Under the pieces are notes generated by a model that was not told the origin of the DNA, did no database searches, and was given only the letters and a program-made list of their open reading frames with translations. This document shows, in pieces, positions 36,012 to 44,800 of a stretch of 64,000 nucleotides of DNA; within the stretch, counting starts at the first letter, position 1; the number at the start of each line of letters is the position of its first letter. This DNA is from Microcystis panniformis FACHB-1757. Lineage in GTDB: Bacteria > Cyanobacteriota > Cyanobacteriia > Cyanobacteriales > Microcystaceae. The position numbers were made by a program, and so were the translations under genes. The DNA is taken from assembly GCF_001264245.1 (NCBI RefSeq), contig NZ_CP011339.1, forward strand, positions 1,054,001 through 1,118,000, in the 5' to 3' direction.

Positions 36012-36216
36012 AGGAGAAACTAAACATAAAACTATTTATCTAGTTTATTTTAACCCTTGGCGTGAGCAATTTTGATAGTTATATTTTTAATTGTGGATTT
36101 CTCAGCATTTTTTGCCAGAGATTAAGGGAAAAATGATAACCTTGCTCAAGGATAACTTTATCTCTTTTTAGGGAAATGCTGTATCCTAGAAAATAGAATA
36201 GGAAGGAGAGTCAAAA

Positions 36217-36804
36217 ATGTTAAGCACTACCGAAACTAAATATTATACTCCCGAAGAATATCTAGCTCTGGAGGAAACGTCCGAGGATAAAAATGAATAT
36301 CGTCAAGGAGAAATTATCCCAATGGTAGGAGCCACCACTAATCACAATCAGATTTGTCTAAATTTTTGCCGTAATTTTCCTTTAAATATCAATAATCAAG
36401 ATTATTATACCTACATGGAAACGGTGCGTTTATGGCTGTCATATTATAGTATTTACACCTATCCCGATGTGATGGTGATTAAAGGTCAACCTCTCTATCA
36501 AGGTAATAGTCAATCTAACGTGATCAATCCTTTAATTATTGTCGAAGTTCTCTCTAATTCTACCCAAGCTTATGATCGAGGGGATAAGTTTAAATTCTAT
36601 CGTTCCTTGCCAACTTTTCAAGAATATATTCTGATTGAACAATCTAGTTATAGTGTAGAACGTTACTATAAACAAAAGGATGATCAATGGTTAGTTGATT
36701 TCCTTACAGGGGAAAATGCAGTTTTACAATTGGTGTCGGTAGATTGGCAGATTTCTTTGCAAGATTTATATCAAAGAGTCAATTTTGACCTAGCGGAAAC
36801 CTAA
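36217..36804 (+). CDS. Uma2 family endonuclease-like protein, copy 1
   Basis: A 195-aa Uma2 (DUF820) protein. Typical motifs: TPEEYLALEE near the N-terminus, YPDVMVIKG and IIVEVLSNSTQAYDRGDKF, which hold the PD-(D/E)XK-type acidic residues; Tyr-rich YILIEQSSYSVERYY follows. GGAAGGAGAG lies 12 nt before the ATG. Compared with copy 2, it has ICLNFCRNF where the other has IAGNFYRRF, and YYS for DYS. These proteins are common and of unclear function. Confidence 0.88.
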   Translation: MLSTTETKYYTPEEYLALEETSEDKNEYRQGEIIPMVGATTNHNQICLNFCRNFPLNINNQDYYTYMETVRLWLSYYSIYTYPDVMVIKGQPLYQGNSQSNVINPLIIVEVLSNSTQAYDRGDKFKFYRSLPTFQEYILIEQSSYSVERYYKQKDDQWLVDFLTGENAVLQLVSVDWQISLQDLYQRVNFDLAET

Positions 36805-36874
36805 AATTAAAAGAAAGGTGAAAAAGAGTCGCTGTCAAGAAAATTGTCATCTCAAAATAGCTAATCTTTTTTGG

Positions 36875-36880
36875 TATAAT
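36875..36880 (+). promoter_or_regulatory. Extended -10 promoter element upstream of the PCP_red copies
   Basis: TGGTATAAT (TATAAT 36875-36880) lies 25 nt before ATG 36906. The same element occurs at 37791-37796 before the intact copy. No good -35 is seen, as tolerated for extended -10 promoters. Confidence 0.5.
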
Positions 36881-36905
36881 GGACGGACTACTATATGTTA
36901 AATCT

Positions 36906-37052
36906 ATGGACGCTCTAGATTTTTCCGATCAACTACAATGGACCGCAGAAGCAAAAGCAAAACTGAAAAATATTCCCTATTTTGTTCGTTCCCAAGCGCG
37001 TCAAAGGATTTCTGAGATATTGAAAATACACTTTTCCGAGCCACTCAATTGA
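36906..37052 (+). pseudogene. Truncated PCP_red-domain gene copy
   Basis: The first 35 codons equal those of the intact gene at 37822 except for one residue (FVRS for FVRY), then the reading frame continues into unrelated sequence and stops after 48 codons (RISEILKIHFSEPLN). The lost C-terminal half holds the helix-turn-helix-like end of the domain. It marks the duplication junction. Confidence 0.85.
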
Positions 37053-37132
37053 TAGCCTTGCTCAAGGATAACTTTGTCTCTTTTTAGAGAAATGCTGTAT
37101 CCTAGAAAATAGAATAGGAAGGAGAGTCAAAA

Positions 37133-37720
37133 ATGTTAAGCACTACCGAAACTAAATATTATACTCCCGAAGAATATCTCGCTCTGGAGGAAACGTCCGA
37201 AGATAAAAATGAATATCGTCAAGGAGAAATTATCCCAATGGTAGGAGCTACCACTAATCACAATCAGATTGCTGGAAACTTCTATCGAAGATTTCCTCTG
37301 ACTATCAATAATCAAGATTATTATACCTACATGGAAACGGTGCGTTTATGGCTGTCAGATTATAGCATTTACACCTATCCCGATGTGATGGTGATTAAAG
37401 GTCAACCTCTCTATCAAGGTAATAGTCAATCTAACGTGATCAATCCTTTAATTATTGTCGAAGTTCTCTCTAATTCTACCCAAGCTTATGATCGAGGGGA
37501 TAAGTTTAAATTCTATCGTTCTCTGCCAACTTTTCAGGAATATATTCTGATTGAACAATCTAGTTATAGTGTAGAACGTTACTATAAACAAAAGGATGAT
37601 CAATGGTTAGTTGATTTCCTTACAGGGGAAAATGCAGTTTTACAATTGGTGTCGGTGGATTGGCAGATTTCTTTGCAAGATTTATATCAAAGAGTCAATT
37701 TTGACCTAGCAGAAACCTAA
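37133..37720 (+). CDS. Uma2 family endonuclease-like protein, copy 2
   Basis: A 195-aa paralogue of the protein at 36217, identical except for a cluster near residues 49-60 (IAGNFYRRFPLT) and Asp for Tyr at about residue 73. Its reading is closer to the family consensus at these sites, so copy 1 may be the diverging one. Upstream bases, including the AAGGAGAG ribosome site, are also duplicated. Confidence 0.88.
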   Translation: MLSTTETKYYTPEEYLALEETSEDKNEYRQGEIIPMVGATTNHNQIAGNFYRRFPLTINNQDYYTYMETVRLWLSDYSIYTYPDVMVIKGQPLYQGNSQSNVINPLIIVEVLSNSTQAYDRGDKFKFYRSLPTFQEYILIEQSSYSVERYYKQKDDQWLVDFLTGENAVLQLVSVDWQISLQDLYQRVNFDLAET

Positions 37721-37821
37721 AATTAAGAGAAACCTGAAAAAGAGTCGCTGTCAAGAAAATTGTCATCTCAAAATAGCTAATCTTTTTTGGTATAATAGAC
37801 GGACTACTATATGTTAAATCT

Positions 37822-38007
37822 ATGGACGCTCTAGATTTTTCCGATCAACTACAATGGACCGCAGAAGCAAAAGCAAAACTGAAAAATATTCCCTATTTTG
37901 TTCGTTACCAAGCGCGTCAAAGGATAGAAGAATTAGCTCGTCATGCCGGTTCCGATCGAGTTACCGTGGAAATGGTGGAACAGGCTAGAGTAGAATTCGG
38001 ACAGTAG
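37822..38007 (+). CDS. PCP_red domain small protein
   Basis: A 61-aa protein that is almost only the PCP_red domain, the C-terminal domain of light-independent protochlorophyllide reductase subunit B: LQWTAEAKAKLKNIPYFVR, then RIEELARHAGSDRVTVEMV. Free-standing versions are known in cyanobacteria, role unclear. An extended -10 TATAAT at 37791 precedes it. It ends 4 nt before the convergent moaA stop. Confidence 0.83.
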   Translation: MDALDFSDQLQWTAEAKAKLKNIPYFVRYQARQRIEELARHAGSDRVTVEMVEQARVEFGQ

Positions 38008-38011
38008 ATTT

Positions 38012-39007
38012 TTAGCCGCCAATTTGGGACATAGTACGGGTATAAATGCCGCTTGATGTGCCGGAATCACGCAGTTTAAAGTTTATTTCTGCCTTCAGTT
38101 CTATTAATTCCCGCACTCTTTCCCTGATTTCTGCTGGCGAAATTCCCTGACGGAGGGCAGTTTTTAGGTCAATTTGTCCGGTTTCGTTGAGGAGACAGGG
38201 ACGCAACCAACCATCGGCCGAGAGACGTAGGCGGTTGCAGCGATCGCAAAAACACTCCGACATCTGACTGATAAAGCCGATTGTACCCTTAGCCCCCGGA
38301 ATTTGAAAAACATCGGCTGGACCATTTCCCCGCACTTGACCCTCATTTAAGCCCCATTTTGCCCGAATTCGCCCCCTTAATTCCTCGTTGGCAATCCAAG
38401 CTTTTTCTTGAAATAAATCACCGTTACCGATGGGCATAAACTCGATAAAACGGACGTGCCAACGCTTATCGATGGTCAAAGCCGCTAAATCTTCCACTTC
38501 TGCCTCATTTATCCCCGGAATCACCACCACATTCAATTTTAAGGGGTCAAAACCCACCCTCTGGGCTGCTTGAATACCTGCCCAAGTTTTTTGCCAACGA
38601 CTCCGGCCGCGATTACCGATAATCTTATCGAAAGTGTCGGGGTCGAGGGAGTCTAAACTAATATTAATCCGTCTTAGTCCGGCTTCATACAACATTTCGG
38701 CTAAATTGTCAAGTAAATAGCCATTAGTGGTCAAGGCTAAATCGCTAGTAGCAGATAAAGAGGCGATGTCGCGCACAATCTCCACTACTTCGGGATGTAA
38801 GAGAGGTTCCCCACCAGTAAGACGAAATTTGCGGAAACCGAGGGGAATAAAGACATTTTTGACTAAAGTAAGAATTTCCTCCCGGGTGAGTAAGTCTTGC
38901 GGTCGAACATAGGCCAATTCTGCATCTTCAGGCAGACAATACTGACAGCGAAAGTTACAGCGATCGATTAAACTAATCCTGAGATAGTCGATTTGGTTCA
39001 TGTTCAC
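38012..39007 (-). CDS. moaA: GTP 3',8-cyclase MoaA
   Basis: A 331-aa radical SAM enzyme starting molybdenum cofactor synthesis. The SAM cluster is Cys17, Cys21 and Cys24 (DRCNFRCQYC). The second cluster is CFCDRCNRLR ... PCL around residues 250-275. The C-terminal tail ends MSQIGG, with the Gly-Gly needed for radical chemistry. Start ATG 39007 or two codons later. Complete length. Confidence 0.95.
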   Translation of the reverse strand: MNMNQIDYLRISLIDRCNFRCQYCLPEDAELAYVRPQDLLTREEILTLVKNVFIPLGFRKFRLTGGEPLLHPEVVEIVRDIASLSATSDLALTTNGYLLDNLAEMLYEAGLRRINISLDSLDPDTFDKIIGNRGRSRWQKTWAGIQAAQRVGFDPLKLNVVVIPGINEAEVEDLAALTIDKRWHVRFIEFMPIGNGDLFQEKAWIANEELRGRIRAKWGLNEGQVRGNGPADVFQIPGAKGTIGFISQMSECFCDRCNRLRLSADGWLRPCLLNETGQIDLKTALRQGISPAEIRERVRELIELKAEINFKLRDSGTSSGIYTRTMSQIGG

Positions 39008-39290
39008 GGGGAAATACTGTCATAAAACTTCATGAATTGATCATAACAATTCCGGCTCGATCGATATCTAAACATCGGGCCAAGTTTCTAGAAAACCATG
39101 GCTAGATCTAGATTTTAGTCTATGATGACAATAGATTTGCTCAATGGCAAGAGCCAAGAACGATTCTGAAATCTGGCAATTTTTCTTGATTGTACTTAAC
39201 CAAAAAGGTCAGCTAAAACCCGAAAGAAATATTAAACAATCCTCTAGATATGGACAAACAGGATACTATCTAATACTCAATCCGTTGAGG

Positions 39291-39318
39291 CGTTGGGTTT
39301 CATGCTTCAACCCAACCT
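39291..39318. repeat. Palindromic interspersed element, copy 3
   Basis: GCGTTGGGTTTCATGC then TTCAACCCAACC, matching the elements at 5638-5672 and 11531-11567. It lies in the 470-bp gap between moaA and the IS110 remnant; the rest of that gap (including a 77-codon frame from 39144) shows no recognisable gene. Confidence 0.75.
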
Positions 39319-39477
39319 TGTATATTGAGAGAAGTGGTAGACCGTCCCAACCTTGGTCAGAAAAGACCTCTTCGTAGCAAGGGTCACCACCATAATCTCC
39401 CTGACAAAACTCGAACAGTCGCCAGGGTCGTCGCGAAAACAATCAATTGTTAGGCTAACAGACCGTATCGGGCAAGG

Positions 39478-40398
39478 ATGAGTAAAATCAAGGGGATGCT
39501 CTCAAAAATAACCATTAATCTCGCCAATTTCTCAGGTTTAATCAGGGAAAATATCTCTCAATGGGTAGGCATTGACATTAGCAAAGCGACCCTAGATGTT
39601 TACCTTTCTAAACTGGTCGAGACCCTAAAATACTACACTGTCAACCTCATTGTTCTGGAAGCGACAGGAGGTTGAGAAACTGAACTGGTGATTCAATTAC
39701 AAGCAGCGGGTTTACCGGTCGCCTTAATTAATCCCCGTCAAGGAAGAGACTTTACTAAAGCCACTGGTAAGTTAGCCAAAACCGATGCCATGGACGCTCA
39801 AATTTTAGCTCATTAACTGCCCCGGAAAACTCAATCAAGAAATTGAGAAATTGACCCAAGCTAACCAAGAATGGCTGGAGAAAGTCAATTTACTAAAAAC
39901 CGTGCCGGGGATTGGTCAAGTAAGTAGTCATGCAAAATAAATTTCCTAGTGAAGACAGGCAAGAGGCAATAGGCAAGAGGCAAAAGCTTTATCGAAATGT
40001 GTAATTAATTTTGCTTAGGTACTTAATTTCTACTAACCGCCAAACAAATCTCTCGCTTAGTCGGTGTTGCGCCCATCAATCCTGATAGTGGTCAACATAA
40101 AGGTAAGCGGATGATTCAGGGAGGTCGCGCTCAGATTCGGGCGACTCTTTACATGGGAGCGGTGGTAGCTATGGGTCATAATCCGGTGATTAAAGCCTTT
40201 TACGAACGCCTAGTCGGACGCGGTAAATCAAAAAAACTGGCTCTGACTGCTTGTGTGCGGAAAATCTTAGTCATTCTTAATGCAATGGTTCGCCAAAATC
40301 AGCCTTGGCAGCAACAGACAATTTACAGCCTTGTTCCTAGAGATTCACACTTTTTGTTATCTCTAATCAAGGGTTGCGCTTGCTTTGGTTTAACCTGA
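39478..40398 (+). pseudogene. IS110-family transposase remnant
   Basis: Start and end of an IS110/DEDD transposase are visible. The N-terminus has WVGIDISKATLDVY with the first catalytic Asp, but an in-frame TGA (39673-39675) and TAA (about 39814) interrupt it. A segment of the middle is missing; KLNQEIEKLTQANQEW and LKTVPGIGQ follow. A small MITE is inserted next (39918-40024). The C-terminal domain then continues with RLVGVAPINPDSG and GGRAQIRATLYMGAV. It is not functional. A 3'-end relative lies at 48858-49096. Confidence 0.88.
39918..40024. mobile_element. Small MITE inserted in the IS110 remnant
   Basis: About 107 bp between the transposase fragments GIGQ and the LTAKQISRLVG region. Left end AAGTAAGTAGTCATGCAAAA, right end TTAATTTTGCTTAGGTACTTA: inverted. 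Interior has a heptamer-like run AGGCAAGAGGCAATAGGC. A solo end of the same type is at 6537-6566. Confidence 0.75.
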
Positions 40399-40978
40399 GC
40401 AGCTTAGCTTTTGCTGCGCTTTTTTCTGGTTTGAGATTTTGAGTTTTACGGCAACTGCTTGAGTTTTTTTGAATTACCCCTTGACAATCAAGACAGTCCC
40501 TACACTATACTCGTTGTCAAACAGCCAAGTTATGGTTCACAATTAGGCTATTTTATGGGTAAATTCACAAAGTGTCACAACCGCTAGTGAAACTTGACCA
40601 ATCTTTTTCTAGCATAAAAAAGAGGGTTCTACCGAACCTGTTATGTAAAAATAACAGGTTCTTCGGTTTGTCTTATGCAATTTTTGTCAATTGTTGGCGA
40701 TCTGGAGCGAACTAATCAATTAAATCTCTTGCCAGATAAGGATTTAGTCGATTTATGCCCCCCTATCGAACCATACCAAGTAACGAAGAACCAAAAAAAC
40801 CAGACTATTCTCTGCTTATTGTCCATAACGTCACCTTTTCCTTCAATAATCATTTCTTAGTTGTTGCCAAAATCTCAACCCTTTTCCCTTTCCCCTTTTC
40901 CCTGTTCCCCGTTTCCTTTTTCAATCATCAGTTTAGCATACTAAGTTCGGTAGAGCCAGAAAGAGAAATAAAAAAGAG
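40399..40978. other. Non-coding gap: IS110 3' flank and a stem-loop
   Basis: The first about 105 bp (to 40503) are the IS110 3' flank, repeated at 48990-49096. A stem CCGAACCTGTTAT/ATAACAGGTTCTTCGG (about 40634-40668) has a T-rich end and resembles a terminator. The remainder is pyrimidine-rich (40870-40920). Small frames at 40675 and 40755 are unsupported. Confidence 0.6.
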
Positions 40979-40987
40979 GTGATTGAG

Positions 40988-41752
40988 ATGTTTTTAAGCT
41001 ATCTAGGATTTATCGGGTTTTGTGTGATTTTTGGAGCCTTAGTCTTACTAGCTTTTGGAATTTTACGATGGTTGCACATCCCGTCAGGAAATTTAATCGA
41101 TTGGTTGATTGGGATCGCCAGTTTTTGGTGGTTGTTAGTGATTGTGACTGTTCCTTGGAACATTTATTTTGATGCCCAGGAAGTAATCGCAGAAGCAGCA
41201 ATTTCTCAAGAGAAAAATATTACCGTAGATCAGAAACAAGTTGATTATGTTAAGACAGTAGCGCGTTGGTCAATTCGGCTTGCGATTGCCTTACATTTGC
41301 TGTCAGGAATTGGACTTTATACCTTAGCAGCAACGGGAATTAGTGCAGTAGGATATGTGAGTTCTGGTGCAACTTTATTATTGACAGCTTTACGTCCGGC
41401 GATTCGGGCTTATCAATATTTAGCCGTGCGTTTGTCAATGATTCGACAACAGATTAAGTATCCCAGAGAGGATGTAGTAGAGTTGCGTAATCGCGTCTCT
41501 ATTTTAGAGGATAATCTGGCAATAATCAGGGAAAAACTGGATACCGAAGCAAATATACAGCAAGAAGAAGTCCAAATAAATCGCCAAGAATTAGCCCGTC
41601 TGAAAGCCTTACTAGAAAAATTGGAGGCTAAAAATCAGGTTGAACATGAAACCTTATCTCAGGAAGCACAAAATGCGATCGCACAACTGACAGAAGACAG
41701 TCAATTTCTCAATCATGTACGAGAGATTATTCGCTTTTTCAAGACAGCTTAG
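40988..41752 (+). CDS. Membrane protein with C-terminal coiled coil, unknown function
   Basis: About 254 aa from ATG 40988; a GTG at 40979 is open but AGAGGTG lies 6 nt before ATG 40988, which is preferred. Two hydrophobic segments at the start (about 1-60: FLSYLGFIGFCVIFGALV and IASFWWLLVIVTVPWN), two more at about 95-140, then a long coiled coil (about 160-240, ELRNRVSILEDNLAIIREKL). No family recognised. The following gene starts 98 bp later on the same strand; possible operon. Confidence 0.8.
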   Translation: MFLSYLGFIGFCVIFGALVLLAFGILRWLHIPSGNLIDWLIGIASFWWLLVIVTVPWNIYFDAQEVIAEAAISQEKNITVDQKQVDYVKTVARWSIRLAIALHLLSGIGLYTLAATGISAVGYVSSGATLLLTALRPAIRAYQYLAVRLSMIRQQIKYPREDVVELRNRVSILEDNLAIIREKLDTEANIQQEEVQINRQELARLKALLEKLEAKNQVEHETLSQEAQNAIAQLTEDSQFLNHVREIIRFFKTA

Positions 41753-41850
41753 ATGAGATTAATTTCTTAAGAGATCTAACCAAGGCTGAAACCCTTACTG
41801 TTCCCCGTTCCCTTGTCTCCCCAGTTAACTTTATCTTTATCTGATTACTT

Positions 41851-44800
41851 ATGTCCTTTCAAGAGAAGCGAATCATCCCAATAGAAATCGTCAATCCAAG
41901 TTCGCCGGCCGAACTTTTACTAGCTCTCAAGCAATGGCTAGAATTAGATTTGATTGCCGACAAAAGACTAGAATTAGCAATAAATGCGAGAGAAAATTCA
42001 GTTCAAGAAACCCTCGCTCTGACAATAACCACCAGCGTCCCTTTATCTAACTTTTTAGAAGGTTTGGGGCAATGGCAGGAGCGAGGCTGGCTGACTGCTT
42101 CTCAAATCCGGGTTGTTATAAGAGTGAGAGCTTCCCATCCCTCTCTAGTACAAGGTTTAGAACAATGGCTCCAATTAGGATTACTTGGGGAATCTCAAGT
42201 CAAGCAACTGTGTCGGGAAAACCTCTCCTGTGTCATGCCTATACTGACAACTGCCCCTACCAGAGAGCCGCTGCCAGACCCCATCTCCTCCCAGCAGACT
42301 CCCCCACCCGCGCTACCTTCTCGACGGCCAGAAGCTCCCCGTAGAATCCCGCCACAGCCGCCAACATCTCCTCGACGGCAGGAAACTCCCAGTCAATTCG
42401 GACAAATGTTACAGTCTCTGATGGCAGAATTGAGCGTCCTCTGGCTGCTGCTGTTGGGAGTCTTCATGGTGGTCATCTCCTCTGGTGTCCTCGCCGCCAA
42501 CTTTTGGGAAAAATTCTCAACCGCCGGACAGTATGGGGTGTTGTGGCTTTATACTTTAGCTTTTTGGGGAGCCAGTTTTTGGAGTAGCCAACAGCCGCGC
42601 CTGCGCCTGACCAGTCAGGCTTTGCGCCTGGTTACTCTGTTGCTAGTACCGATGAATTTTCTGGCCATGGATAGCTTGGGCTTGTGGCGCAACCCTCTAG
42701 ACTGGTTGATTGTGGTAGTGGCTGCCCTTTCCCTTACCGCCGTAACAGTTCAACTATTCCGGGGGAGGTACGGGGAAACTCGCCAGGCAGGATTTTCTCA
42801 AAGTCTGCCGAATCACTTGGGATTGAGCTATCTGCATTGGGGATGGGCAATTGGAGGTTTTCCCTTGCTGGCAACTTACTTGGGCATGGTGGGAACAACT
42901 TTGATCTCCCTTTCCCGTGTTCCTGAAGGAGCCGGACAAGAAGCAGCATCAAGGAGAGAAAGATTAGCCCCTTTTAGCTTAAATGAGGCAATTGTCGTCT
43001 ATGGGCTAGTTATCCTGCTGGTGCGGGCAATTTTTATCGCTCAAGTAGAGATTAGCCAATTGGGGCTGGCTGTGGGGATTTGCGGCTGGTTAGCCAGTTG
43101 GCAGACCAGACAATCTGTTTCCTTGTGGCAGCGTATCGGCGGTAGCTTGCTGCTGCTAGGTTGGTTACTGTCGGTGGGTGAAACACCTTGGCAAGCCCTA
43201 GCAGTGAGTGGTTTATCACTCCTGTTTTTTGCCCGACGCATCGGTTACTCCTGGCGGAAGTTCGACTTGGCAGCAGCCTTGCTGATTGGGTTGCAGGGGT
43301 TGTGGCTGGCTTGGCGCTTACTTCCAGACACTTTCAGGCAAGGGGCAATCACCTTGGGGACTGGTTTAACTGGCGCTGAAGCTACCCCTTGGGCGTTACT
43401 AAGCTTAGTTCTCTTTCCTTACCTAGTCTTGATCCTATTCCTGACAGATTGGTTCTCCCAATTGGGCAAGCGGGAATTAGCCTCTTTTACCGGCTCGATA
43501 GCCTTGTTCTGGGGAACAACCTTGACCTTTTGCTCCTTAGTCAATCCTGCCTTGAGGACGCTCAACTTGGCAGCTTCAACCCTGGCGTTAGTAATTTTCA
43601 GCCAACGGCAAGTCAAACTAGCTTCCCTTCAAGAGATTTCCCGCCGTTTTCTCTCCCTGGCCTATCTCACTCACCTAGCTGGCTTGCTCACCCTAATTTT
43701 GGCGATTGACTGGGGATGGCCAAGGCTGAGTTGGGCAGTTTGGGGCGTGATTTTAATCATGCTGGCGGTGCTGGAATTGGCATTCAGCGTGAAACGGCCT
43801 TTTCCTGCTACTTCCTTGCTTCATCTCCTACACCACACAACTTGGAATCTGGGACTAATCTTGGCTGGGCTATCCTATGGCTTGTTTGTCCTCAATCAGG
43901 GGGCAGTTTTCGCCCAGTTGACCTCTGTGTTGGAGCACCCGCTTATGGGGCTAGAGTGGGGCTTAGTCTGGGGTTTGGCTCCCCTGGCCCTGACTGGGGT
44001 GGGAACTTGGAATCTGGCTCGGCGGGAAGTTGCCAGTTGGTTGAGTATAGACGCTTTAGCCCTGTGGCAGTGGCTTATCTTAACAGCCCTACTCCTGCAA
44101 GGGTTGGAACCAGGAATTGCCTCAATTGGCTTAGGGATGGCTACAGGATTGATGTTCGTCAATAGCCGTAACTTAGAGCAGGTAGCAGCAGCAGCGATTA
44201 CCGTAGGTTTTGGCTTGAGTTGGCTGGCACTGTCTTTGTGGGATGGCAGTTTTGGTTGGGCATTGCGGCAAGAAGCAAGCTGGCTGTTGGCAGGGGTAAT
44301 TACTGCGACAAGCTTGTGGATTCTCCGCCAATGCTTAAGGGCATTACCGAATAATTTGGCGAGAATTTATGCCCAGGTTAGCGATGGTTGGGCAACTTGC
44401 CTCTCGCTCCTGATGTTATTGGCGCTTTCTGGCAATGTCCTTAATTCTCCAGACGGTAGAGAAGCGATCGCCACTTGGCTGCTGATGGGGGCGACAGCTT
44501 ATCGCAGTTGGCAACCCTCGCGCCAACCTAACCTAGTCATTTGGTTGAGCATCTCAGTCCTGCTAGTTGCCCAAATTCCCACCTGGGTAGGGGAAGAAAC
44601 TCGTCTCGTCACCCTGGCGATCGCCACTGGGTTGATGTTCTTCCAGACTCATCGCCTACAAAAATTAGCAGCGGCTGCCATCACGGTAGGCTTGTCCTTG
44701 GGCTTGAGCGTTGCCTTACTAGAGAGATTGCCTCTCTCTGGATTAGATTGGCTGTTGGCGGGGGCAATCGCCCTTATCCCCCTCTGGCCGTTGCGCTATT

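Larger units (their letters stand above)
36133..38008. repeat. Tandem duplication, about 917-bp unit (Uma2 plus PCP_red)
   Basis: Two near-identical blocks (about 36133-37050 and 37050-38008) each begin with CCTTGCTCAAGGATAACTT and contain a Uma2 gene and a PCP_red gene. The left block's PCP_red copy is truncated at the junction, the right one complete. Start-to-start distance of the Uma2 genes is 916 bp. Differences cluster around Uma2 codons 49-55 and 73. Confidence 0.93.

Noticed and set aside
39144..39377. 77-codon frame after moaA
   Set aside because: Includes the palindromic repeat; no homology recognised and no good ribosome site.
40675..40982. Two small frames between the IS110 remnant and the 257-aa gene
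   Set aside because: Pyrimidine-rich, low-complexity translation; one runs through the next gene's ribosome site.
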